A stretch of 17,390 nucleotides of DNA, taken from the NCBI GenBank assembly GCA_949063825.1, contig CARSRA010000016.1, positions 1-17,390 of the forward strand, in the 5' to 3' direction. The position numbers and the translations under genes are program-made. The notes below the pieces were generated by a model. It was not told the DNA's origin. It did no database searches and saw only the letters and a program-made list of their open reading frames with translations. Shown one piece after another: positions 7,481 to 13,072 of the stretch (positions are counted from its first letter, which is position 1; the number at the start of each line of letters is the position of its first letter). This stretch comes from an uncultured Candidatus Saccharibacteria bacterium. GTDB taxonomy: Bacteria > Patescibacteriota > Saccharimonadia > Saccharimonadales > Saccharimonadaceae.

Positions 7481-8311
7481 ATGGAAACTGTCAGAATTTT
7501 ATGGAGCGGTTTGACCGGTAATACTGGTAAGGCTGCTATAGGTCAATCCGCAAATGTACCAGGAGTAGAGATTGCTGCTGGGCTGAGTCGTTGGCCGCAA
7601 TCAAGTGGATGCTTTAAGGTTGATAAGGAGCAGATTGGTAAAGATGGGTCGAAGATGTATTGTGGAACATGGTCAGAATATCATAAGTGGTATCGATATT
7701 CGGATATTCCGAGTCTCAATGCGGCACGGCCAAATAAGGGCGAATTCGATATTATTGTCGATTTCTCGTACCCAGATGTTTTTGAGGAGGTTTTGGCTCT
7801 GGCCGTTCGTACGAACGTTCCAATAATTATTGGAACGTCAGGCTTAAGCGATCGGCAGATGGCAATGCTTTATGATGCGACAAATAAAATACCGGTCTTT
7901 CGTAGTGGTAATTTCCGCTTCAAGGTGAAGAAATTTATTGATGAGCTGGTTAAATTGTCACAGCAGCATGATGGTCTAATTTTGACGGAGAAATTTTATG
8001 CAAAAAAGCATCTGCCGAGCGAGACATCAAAAGTAATTCGGCGTCGGATTAGAGAAGCGACCGGGAAATATGTAGAAGTATTTTCGAGTGCGCCATATCC
8101 GCCCGGTAGCGGTATCAATGAGTGGATTTTTGATGCCGATGATGCTAATAATGATGCACCTCTTGCTCGCTGTCGGGTCGTCGGCTATCGGGAGCTGGCG
8201 GAAGATATTCTGCGGATCGCTAAGGTGATGGCCAATAAACCCGTCAAAAAAGGTGAATTTTATGACCTCGATGAACTTTGGGACGAGCTGGTGTCATGGG
8301 CATTATCCTAA
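7481..8311 (+). CDS. Divergent DapB-like (dihydrodipicolinate reductase family) protein lacking catalytic histidines
   Basis: A 276-residue protein with the architecture of 4-hydroxy-tetrahydrodipicolinate reductase, the NAD(P)H enzyme of lysine/DAP synthesis. Visible: the N-terminal Rossmann loop G-L-T-G-N-T-G-K, D-F-S-Y-P-D followed by P-I-I-I-G-T-S-G-L (family: D-F-T-x-P and I-G-T-T-G), and G-N-F for the usual N-F-S. The active-site block, normally E-x-H-H-x-x-K-x-x-x-P-S-G-T, reads T-E-K-F-Y-A-K-K-H-L-P-S-E-T. K175 matches the catalytic lysine, but the two histidines are K171 and F172, and the substrate-binding glycine is E181. ATG 7481 follows AAAGGAGGGG directly; the frame is open back to 7439 but has no better start. 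It may use another substrate or have become non-catalytic. No other DAP-pathway gene is in view. Confidence 0.75.
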   Translation: METVRILWSGLTGNTGKAAIGQSANVPGVEIAAGLSRWPQSSGCFKVDKEQIGKDGSKMYCGTWSEYHKWYRYSDIPSLNAARPNKGEFDIIVDFSYPDVFEEVLALAVRTNVPIIIGTSGLSDRQMAMLYDATNKIPVFRSGNFRFKVKKFIDELVKLSQQHDGLILTEKFYAKKHLPSETSKVIRRRIREATGKYVEVFSSAPYPPGSGINEWIFDADDANNDAPLARCRVVGYRELAEDILRIAKVMANKPVKKGEFYDLDELWDELVSWALS

Positions 8312-8339
8312 TACTGGATCTCTTAAAACAAAAACAACT

Positions 8340-8378
8340 GCCTCTGCTAGATACTAGCGGAGGCTTTTTAATTTTTTT
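8340..8378 (+). terminator. Intrinsic terminator of the DapB-like operon
   Basis: GCCTCTGCTAG pairs with CTAGCGGAGGC (one T-G pair) around an ATA loop and is followed by TTTTTAATTTTTTT. Confidence 0.95.
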
Positions 8379-8443
8379 GGCTCTTCGGAGTTGATATATA
8401 CGTATTGAGTTCTCTATACTCCTCTTTTTGAAGAAAGTATATG

Positions 8444-8548
8444 TATCCCCCTTAGCTCTTTTGGAAGTGACGCTGAAGAAAGCTGCAACAAAGTCATTAT
8501 GAATCTCAGTTGTATCTTTCACACTTCCAAAAGAGCTAGAGGGGGATA
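8444..8548. repeat. 105-base imperfect palindrome (inverted repeat, 26/27 base arms)
   Basis: The left arm (8444-8469, starting TATCCCCCTTAGC) is the reverse complement of the right arm (8522-8548), apart from one extra base. Inside, GAAAG-C-TGCAAC (8478-8489) pairs with GTTGTA-T-CTTTC (8509-8520), so the whole element folds as one long bulged hairpin. It begins and ends with TA, compatible with a TA target site. A weak rightward promoter (TTGATA 8391-8396, 18 bp, TATACT 8415-8420) precedes it. It lies 26 bases beyond the stop of the leftward FISUMP-like fragment and may act as its 3' end. It could be a miniature inverted-repeat element, a recombination site or a structured RNA. The flanking stretch 8379-8443 shows nothing else. 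Confidence 0.85.
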
Positions 8549-8573
8549 ATATTGCTTCGCATTACTATTCATC

Positions 8574-8870
8574 CTACTTCGCGGTGCAGCGTAGGGAGCG
8601 ACCGTAGCCACGAGCGCCGTAGAGCTGCGGATCGACACTGCTGCTACTGAAGTGCAGGACGTAGGCATTCGACGAACCGCCCACAGTACGAGACCAGAAG
8701 TCCCCGTACGTAGTCTCACCGCCCAACGAGCCCGAAGTACGGTAGTAGCCAGCGTAGGCAAAGTCGAGGGGACTGCTACGCAACTTGGTAGATCCAGCAC
8801 TATTACTCGTAATACCATAGGTAGTAGTGATGAGGGTAACGTAGTTGTCTTTGGTGGGAAGGGTCAACTT
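8574..8870 (-). pseudogene. N-terminally truncated FISUMP-like (Fibrobacter major paralogous) domain, leftward copy
   Basis: Reading leftward, the frame gives K-L-T-L-P-T-K-D-N-Y-V-T-L, then P-L-D-F-A-Y-A-G-Y-Y, G-D-F-W-S-R-T, N-A-Y-V-L-H-F and R-G-Y-G-R-S-L-R-C-T-A-K-stop. This is the order of conserved blocks in the second half of FISUMP (C-type-lectin-like) surface domains. The first half of the domain and any signal or anchor are missing. The residues just before the block, where C-P-x-G-W is expected, read Y-P-P-V-R-R, and a stop lies upstream near 8912. The nearest ATG (8909) has no ribosome site. Codons are richer in G and C than in neighbouring genes (mostly TAC, GGC, CGT), suggesting separate origin or a highly expressed parent gene. 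It may be a decayed gene or a silent C-terminal cassette. Confidence 0.6.
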
Positions 8871-9066
8871 TCTCCGGACGGGAGGATATGGTAAACGGGA
8901 AGGATTCATCTATAGCTACACCGTAGATGGTAACTGGTGGGAATCTACTAGTAAATCTTCTGTTGACGCCAATCATCTCGGCACCAGTTCATCATTCATG
9001 TGGTCGGTAAGCAGTAACCGTCGTGGCTACGGCTTCGCCATCCGCTGCGTTACACGGGAGGGATAG
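8863..9066 (+). pseudogene. N-terminally truncated FISUMP-like domain, rightward copy
   Basis: Reading rightward, the frame gives V-N-F-L-R-T-G-G-Y, then D-G-N-W-W-E-S-T, D-A-N-H-L, and R-R-G-Y-G-F-A-I-R-C-V-T-R-E-G-stop, the C-terminal part of the same domain family. Aligned without gaps to the leftward copy from G-N-W-W / G-D-F-W to R-G-Y-G, 13 of 35 residues are identical, and the DNA shares CGTGGCTACGG near the 3' end. It is shorter than the leftward copy, beginning at the P-L-x-F-equivalent block. A stop at 8842-8844 closes the frame, leaving only a TTG with no ribosome site, so it cannot be expressed as it stands. The two copies point away from each other and meet within a few bases at 8863-8870. 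Confidence 0.6.
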
Positions 9067-9075
9067 AGGAAGAAA

Positions 9076-9108
9076 AAATAAGGCCCTCGCAGTAGCTAAG
9101 CCTTATTT
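9076..9108 (-). terminator. Terminator hairpin, best oriented leftward (bidirectional)
   Basis: AAATAAGGC pairs perfectly with GCCTTATTT around a 15-base loop. Read leftward the stem continues into a run of six T then CTTCC, a proper intrinsic terminator for the candidate small RNA. Read rightward it follows the FISUMP-like stop at 9066 but has only a short T tract. Confidence 0.75.
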
Positions 9109-9214
9109 AGAAACATGAGCACATATTGACCTTCCGTGCTATTGGCCGATATTCTGTAGAATTCAGCATTTGAACCTTAGTCGACCCTCAACGTCGGATC
9201 TCGACCAAGTTTCT
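9076..9214 (-). ncRNA. Candidate structured small RNA (about 139 bases), unknown family
   Basis: A leftward transcript from the strong promoter at 9249-9221 to the terminator at 9108-9076 would be about 139 bases. Its 5' end AGAAAC (9214-9209) pairs with GTTTCT (9114-9109) just before the terminator. Inside this closing stem lie three hairpins: TTGGTCGA/TCGACTAA (9208-9201 with 9184-9177), ATTCT/AGAAT (9162-9151) and AGCAC/GTGCT (9140-9136 with 9122-9118). Together they form a multibranch structure. No credible open frame exists; the best one (G-S-N-A-E-F-Y-R-I-S...) has no start. The domain IV motif of SRP RNA and the tRNA-like part of tmRNA are absent. Inferred by eye only. Confidence 0.5.
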
Positions 9215-9220
9215 AACTTA

Positions 9221-9249
9221 ATTTTAACGTGCCAATATCCTTATGTCAA
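9221..9249 (-). promoter_or_regulatory. Leftward consensus promoter of the candidate small RNA
   Basis: On the minus strand: TTGACA (9249-9244), 17-bp spacer, TAAAAT (9226-9221), with an A-rich upstream element (complement of the T-run at 9254-9260). The predicted start is 9214. No leftward gene other than the candidate small RNA follows it. Confidence 0.7.
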
Positions 9250-9339
9250 GCTTGTTTTTTTGTGAAATTTAGTAGATTCTGAAGAGATTTTTCCACTGCT
9301 CCTACCTCTGTAAAATTATAAAAACCGAACAAGATGCTA

Positions 9340-9368
9340 TTGACAAAAACGTTAATCTGTGCTACAAT
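9340..9368 (+). promoter_or_regulatory. Promoter of the 118-residue protein gene
   Basis: TTGACA (9340-9345), 17-bp spacer, TACAAT (9363-9368) preceded by TG. The bases just after it (TGAAGTATAAGC) closely match those at 12787 and at the leftward promoter near 16520. The predicted start is near 9375, with a small hairpin (AGCC/GGCT) at the 5' end and a leader of about 65 bases. The stretch 9250-9339 shows nothing else. Confidence 0.8.
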
Positions 9369-9439
9369 TGAAGTATAAGCCTGTCATAGGCTAGTTTGGC
9401 AGGTCTAGTATTTTTTCAATTATAGAAGGGGGAATAGAT

Positions 9440-9796
9440 ATGGTTTTTAGCAGTTTTGATGAAAAGGATGGAGTGATACTCTGCGATACTGAGCTTGGAG
9501 CAGATATTGAAGATGTGGTCAATGAAGCCTTAGGCTTAGCCAGGCATCAAATGCAGGAAGCCCGCATTGAACTCAACGGGGTATCCTTGCGAATAGAATA
9601 TTTCACCATTGCCGACGCATTGGCAAGAGACTATTATCGAGCCCTGAATGGGCTAATTCCGAAGACGATTGACCCAAAGTGCGAGTATCCGTTGTCAGAT
9701 GAGAGCATAGCCAGTGACAAGGCTAAGTTGGCAGCGAAAAAACTCAGGCCGAAAAGTAGCCTCAGGAATATATTAATTGACAAAGACAGCCGATAA
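9440..9796 (+). CDS. Unknown 118-residue protein
   Basis: A small soluble protein I do not recognise. ATG 9440 follows GAAGGGGG (9425-9432) at good spacing. The N-terminal half is acidic (D-E-K-D-G, D-T-E-L-G-A-D-I-E-D) with a predicted helix V-V-N-E-A-L-G-L-A-R-H-Q-M-Q-E-A. The C-terminal third is basic (K-L-A-A-K-K-L-R-P-K-S-S-L-R). There is no signal peptide, membrane helix or cysteine pair; the two cysteines are isolated. It sits alone between its own promoter and a bidirectional terminator shared with the convergent nuclease gene. The promoter type links it to the genes at 13073 and 16338. Confidence 0.75.
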   Translation: MVFSSFDEKDGVILCDTELGADIEDVVNEALGLARHQMQEARIELNGVSLRIEYFTIADALARDYYRALNGLIPKTIDPKCEYPLSDESIASDKAKLAAKKLRPKSSLRNILIDKDSR

Positions 9797-9819
9797 AGAG
9801 AAAAAACAGAAAACTAGCC

Positions 9820-9855
9820 AAATACGCCCCGGGGTATAACCTCCGGGGCTATTTT
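9820..9855. terminator. Bidirectional terminator between convergent genes
   Basis: GCCCCGG (9826-9832) pairs with CCGGGGC (9843-9849). The stem is extended by AAATA/TATTT with a bulged C and flanked by T-rich sequence on the right and A-rich on the left. It ends the gene at 9440 and overlaps the last codon of the nuclease gene. Confidence 0.85.
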
Positions 9856-10597
9856 ATTCAATTCCAACGGCTTTTTCATTTGGGCAATTTTCGAGCACGG
9901 TATTCATGGCAGTTTTTTCGGCCTCGGTTACCCAAAGATGATATTTATATTTCACGGAGATTTGGCGAGCGATGTATTGGCAACGGAAAAATTTATTCGG
10001 CGGTAGCCAAGTGGCAGCATCGCCGTCGGATTTATCTTGATTCGTGCTAGCATCCACAGCGAGTAAATTGAGCGGATCGGTCGCGAGATTATAACGCTCG
10101 TCCTTCGAAAGATTCTGTGCACCCTTTTGCCAGGCGTCAGAAAGTGCAACTACGTGATCGATCTGCACACCTTTAGAAATGGCGGTTTTCTCGGAGAATT
10201 GCAGGTGTTTACCAGTGTAAGGCTCGTCGAATTCACCTGCGAGGACACTGCAATTGTCATCAGCAAGCTTCGCTGTATCGCCGAATTCTCGCCGCAAAAT
10301 GCGCTGGCGTAGGTTGCAACCTTCGATGCTCGGCCAGCCATCGTAGAATTGTTTACGGTCGTAGCCGGTCTTCGGAGCGCGACCTTTGACTTCTAGTCTT
10401 TTGAGAATCTCGATAGCAAGTGGAGAGTCATTAGAAGATTCATTGATTTGATCTGTGGAATTACTTTCGGCGGAAGTATCCGGAATATTGTCGTAACTAT
10501 TTGGATTTAGAATGACAAAACCAGTAACGCCTGCTAACGCTAAAACAGCGGCGACTAGGCGTCTAGCGCGATGCAATGAAAAACTCCTCCTCGACAT
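9854..10597 (-). CDS. Exported or membrane-anchored HNH (DUF1524-type) nuclease
   Basis: A 247-residue protein: basic N-terminus, one hydrophobic helix (residues about 14-30), an acidic Ser/Asn-rich linker (33-58), then a DUF1524/HNH domain. The core reads Q-I-D-H-V-V (D147, H148), L-A-T-D-P-L-N-L-L (N177) and N-Q-D-K-S-D-G-D (186-193), followed by W-L-P-P and a conserved C206. This fits the beta-beta-alpha metal nuclease of secreted DUF1524 proteins. An outside location suggests degrading environmental or host DNA for nucleotides, plausible in an organism with little biosynthesis. The start is uncertain: ATG 10597 sits exactly where the -10 box at 10609-10604 would begin transcription (leaderless), whereas GGAGGAG just inside the gene is well spaced for TTG 10576. 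Either keeps the anchor helix. Confidence 0.88.
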   Translation of the reverse strand: MSRRSFSLHRARRLVAAVLALAGVTGFVILNPNSYDNIPDTSAESNSTDQINESSNDSPLAIEILKRLEVKGRAPKTGYDRKQFYDGWPSIEGCNLRQRILRREFGDTAKLADDNCSVLAGEFDEPYTGKHLQFSEKTAISKGVQIDHVVALSDAWQKGAQNLSKDERYNLATDPLNLLAVDASTNQDKSDGDAATWLPPNKFFRCQYIARQISVKYKYHLWVTEAEKTAMNTVLENCPNEKAVGIE

Positions 10598-10603
10598 AAG
10601 GTA

Positions 10604-10611
10604 ATTATATC
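10604..10611 (-). promoter_or_regulatory. Leaderless promoter of the nuclease gene (divergent pair)
   Basis: Minus strand TATAAT (10609-10604), with a G-A step rather than a spaced T-G-n alone; TG lies directly upstream (TG-A-TATAAT). The start falls on the A of ATG 10597. It faces the uvrB promoter across a perfect TATCACG (10616-10622) / CGTGATA (10636-10642) inverted repeat, which could be a shared operator. Confidence 0.65.
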
Positions 10612-10637
10612 ATACTATCACGTGGTCGATCGCCGCG

Positions 10638-10646
10638 TGATATAAT
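10638..10646 (+). promoter_or_regulatory. Leaderless promoter of uvrB
   Basis: TG-A-TATAAT with the hexamer at 10641-10646. Seven bases on is the A of the uvrB ATG at 10653. There is no Shine-Dalgarno site. No LexA-type box is seen, so SOS control is not supported by sequence. Confidence 0.75.
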
Positions 10647-10652
10647 AGTTTC

Positions 10653-12749
10653 ATGCCGAAATTTGAGCTCGTTTCAAAGTATCAACCTACCGGTGATCAG
10701 CCCGTTGCGATCGAACAACTGACTGCGGGGCTGAATGCGAACGTCCGCGAACAAACCCTACTCGGGGTGACTGGGAGCGGAAAAACCTTTACGATGGCGA
10801 ATGTAATTCAGAATTACGGTCGTCCGACACTGATTTTGGCACACAACAAGACGCTTGCGGCGCAGCTTTATTCGGAATTTCGGGAGTTTTTTCCAAAAAA
10901 TGAAGTACATTATTTTGTATCATACTTCGATTATTATCAGCCGGAAGCATATATTGCTTCAACCGATACATATATCGAGAAAGATTCCGCAATTAATGAC
11001 GAAATTGACCGTCTACGTCACGCAGCGACTGTAGCGCTTTTGACGCGTCCAGATACGATTGTGGTGGCTTCAGTATCCTGCATTTATGGCATCGGTTCTC
11101 CGGATCATTACACTGAGATGTCATTAGCTTTGAAGAAGGAGGATGGCATTTGGCAGATTGCGGGCTCGAATGATCGCTGGGCGAATATTGCATATGAAGA
11201 TGGGAATGGGATTTTTTCACCAAAACAACTGGTAAATTCGCTTACGCAGGCTGACGGTTCACTAAGTCAGCAGAATTTTTTGATTTATTTAGTAGCAATG
11301 CAATATCATCGTAATGATCTCGCATTTGAGCGGGGGAATTTCCGTGTCATGGGGGATACAGTAGATCTATTCCCGGCGAGCGGCGAATGGGGTTATCGAT
11401 TTGAATTTGGTTTCGATAGTTTAGAAGCGGTACGAATTATCGATCCGCTTACGGCGGAGACGCGCGAGAAACCAGAGCGAATCCACATCTTCCCAAACAC
11501 GCACTATGCTACTCCAAAGGATCAGATCGAGCGAGCTGTGCGGGGGATTGAACATGAGTTCAAGGAGCGGATGAAGTATTTTGAAAAGCACGATAAGTTC
11601 CTCGAAATGCAAAGACTTTCTCAGCGCACCAAGTATGATATAGAAATGCTGAGAGAGACTGGCTTTGTAAAAGGCATCGAGAATTATTCGCGACATCTTG
11701 ATGGTCGTAAGCCAGGGCAGCCACCAGCGACCTTGATCGACTTTTTCCCGGAGGATTTTTTGTTGCTAGTTGATGAGAGTCACATGACCTTACCACAGGT
11801 GAGGGGGATGTATAATGGCGATCATGCACGTAAAACCACATTGGTGGATTATGGTTTCCGTCTGCCTAGTGCGCTTGATAATCGACCATTGATTTTTACG
11901 GAATTTCAGAGTCATATTAAGCATGCGATTTATGTTTCGGCGACGCCGGGGCCGTACGAGCTCGAGCATTCGCCCGAGCCAGCCCAGCAGGTCATTCGAC
12001 CTACTGGGCTCCTCGACCCAGAGGTCGAGGTACGGCCCAGCACTGGACAAATTGATGATTTACTTTCGGAAATCGAACAGCGTATCGAAAAGAAGCAGCG
12101 CGTGCTTGTGACGACTTTAACCAAGCGTATGGCCGAAGATTTGACGGATTACCTCAAGGAGCGCAACATTAAAGTAGCTTATATTCATTCGGACATTGAC
12201 ACCTTGGAACGCGGTGATATCCTACGTGACCTTAGAACTGGAGTTTATGATGTGCTTGTGGGGATTAACCTGCTGCGTGAGGGGTTAGATTTGCCAGAAG
12301 TATCACTAGTGGCGATTCTCGATGCTGATAAAGAAGGATTTCTTCGTTCAGAAAGTTCATTAATTCAGACAATAGGTCGCGCAGCACGTCATGTTGAGGG
12401 TAGAGTAATCATGTATGCTGATCATGTGACTGAAAGCATGCATAAAGCGATTGACGAAACTATGCGTCGCCGGGAGATTCAGGAGCAATATAACAAAGAT
12501 CACAATATTACGCCAAAGAGTGTAGCAAAAGAGATCGGTCTAGGGCTACGCGCAATTATTCCCGAAAAAGAACAAGAAGCAAAACTTGACTTAAAACGAG
12601 TCCCGCAAGAAGAGTTACCGAGCTTAATCAAAGAGCTACAAAGTCAAATGCAGCTTGCTGCTGCTAATCTTGACTTCGAAAAAGCCGCAATGCTGCGCGA
12701 TCAAATTGCGGAAATAAAAGGGAAACAGGGAAAAAAGAAAGGAAGATAG
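10653..12749 (+). CDS. uvrB: Excinuclease ABC subunit B (UvrB)
   Basis: A 698-residue UvrB, the DNA-damage verification helicase of nucleotide excision repair that is loaded by UvrA and recruits UvrC. Visible: P-loop G-V-T-G-S-G-K-T (38-45), the beta-hairpin region Y-F-D-Y-Y-Q-P-E-A-Y-I (91-101), V-D-E-S-H helicase motif II (373-377), Y-V-S-A-T-P-G, motif VI Q-T-I-G-R-A-A-R, and the C-terminal UVR helix-hairpin (L-D-F-E-K-A-A-M-L-R-D-Q) that binds UvrC. Between I-Y-G-I-G and Q-Y-H-R-N-D it is about 37 residues longer than E. coli UvrB, with extra sequence at roughly 161-200 in the UvrA-contact domain. The start ATG is fixed by the -10 box. Monocistronic, divergent from the nuclease. Confidence 0.98.
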   Translation: MPKFELVSKYQPTGDQPVAIEQLTAGLNANVREQTLLGVTGSGKTFTMANVIQNYGRPTLILAHNKTLAAQLYSEFREFFPKNEVHYFVSYFDYYQPEAYIASTDTYIEKDSAINDEIDRLRHAATVALLTRPDTIVVASVSCIYGIGSPDHYTEMSLALKKEDGIWQIAGSNDRWANIAYEDGNGIFSPKQLVNSLTQADGSLSQQNFLIYLVAMQYHRNDLAFERGNFRVMGDTVDLFPASGEWGYRFEFGFDSLEAVRIIDPLTAETREKPERIHIFPNTHYATPKDQIERAVRGIEHEFKERMKYFEKHDKFLEMQRLSQRTKYDIEMLRETGFVKGIENYSRHLDGRKPGQPPATLIDFFPEDFLLLVDESHMTLPQVRGMYNGDHARKTTLVDYGFRLPSALDNRPLIFTEFQSHIKHAIYVSATPGPYELEHSPEPAQQVIRPTGLLDPEVEVRPSTGQIDDLLSEIEQRIEKKQRVLVTTLTKRMAEDLTDYLKERNIKVAYIHSDIDTLERGDILRDLRTGVYDVLVGINLLREGLDLPEVSLVAILDADKEGFLRSESSLIQTIGRAARHVEGRVIMYADHVTESMHKAIDETMRRREIQEQYNKDHNITPKSVAKEIGLGLRAIIPEKEQEAKLDLKRVPQEELPSLIKELQSQMQLAAANLDFEKAAMLRDQIAEIKGKQGKKKGR

Positions 12750-12757
12750 TACTGCTA

Positions 12758-12786
12758 TTGACTTTTTTGATAAAGTGTGATACAAT
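12758..12786 (+). promoter_or_regulatory. Promoter of the 176-residue protein gene
   Basis: TTGACT (12758-12763), 17-bp spacer, TACAAT (12781-12786), followed by GAAAGTATAAGC, the same post -10 sequence as at 9369 and on the minus strand at 16519. It lies nine bases after the uvrB stop. The predicted start is near 12793. Confidence 0.8.
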
Positions 12787-12792
12787 GAAAGT

Positions 12793-13072
12793 ATAAGCTG
12801 TATTAAGCTAGCGGGGGTTATAGTTTTATAACCTAATTCTACTCAGTAGAATTAGCTCTAGGTTTAAGAGCTTAGGCATATTAATAATTTCCTAGTATTC
12901 AATTTATAATTTAGCTGATCTCTAAGTGGGGTATTTGTAGATAATAGTAATTTGTCTGCGAGTACCCCTACTTCGAGAAAGATTATGTTCTAGTTACGGT
13001 AGGGGGCTGAGAAACTGAAAAACTGAGACTTGCTAAATGCCTTGGTGGGGGCATTGGAGAGGAGATGAAAAG
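12793..13072 (+). promoter_or_regulatory. 280-base structured 5' leader
   Basis: There is no gene in this stretch. It carries a series of stems: GGTTATA/TATAACC (12816-12833), TAATTCTAC/GTAGAATTA (12834-12854, perfect 9 bp), GCTCT/AGAGC (12855-12871), a two-part stem GGGGTA/TACCCC enclosing GTAGATAA/TTGTCTGC (12928-12968), and AATGCC/GGCATT (13036-13055). The last ends five bases before the AGGAG ribosome site (13060-13064). This layout fits a cis-regulatory leader or a riboswitch-like element. GGGCTGAGA at about 13004-13012 recalls the TPP box, but the rest of that motif is missing. Confidence 0.55.

Noticed and set aside
8444..8548. Integron attC site
   Set aside because: No R-Y-Y-Y-A-A-C and G-T-T-R-R-R-Y core boxes at the ends, and no integrase in the window.
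8519..8818. Leftward open frame overlapping the FISUMP-like fragment
   Set aside because: Out-of-frame shadow of the leftward fragment with no ribosome site or recognisable motif.
9115..9180. Leftward peptide G-S-N-A-E-F-Y-R-I-S as a gene remnant
   Set aside because: A stop lies directly upstream, with no start or ribosome site and no recognised family; better explained as part of the candidate small RNA.
9076..9214. SRP (4.5S) RNA or tmRNA
   Set aside because: CGGAAGG is present, but the symmetric SRP domain IV partner A-G-C-A-G and the helix around it are missing, and no tRNA-like ends exist.
13004..13055. TPP-riboswitch-like GGGCTGAGA in the long leader
   Set aside because: The second conserved half (A-C-C-T-G-A-T and the T-A-A-T-A-C-C / G-T-A-G-G-G-A segment) is not present, so only a short chance match remains.
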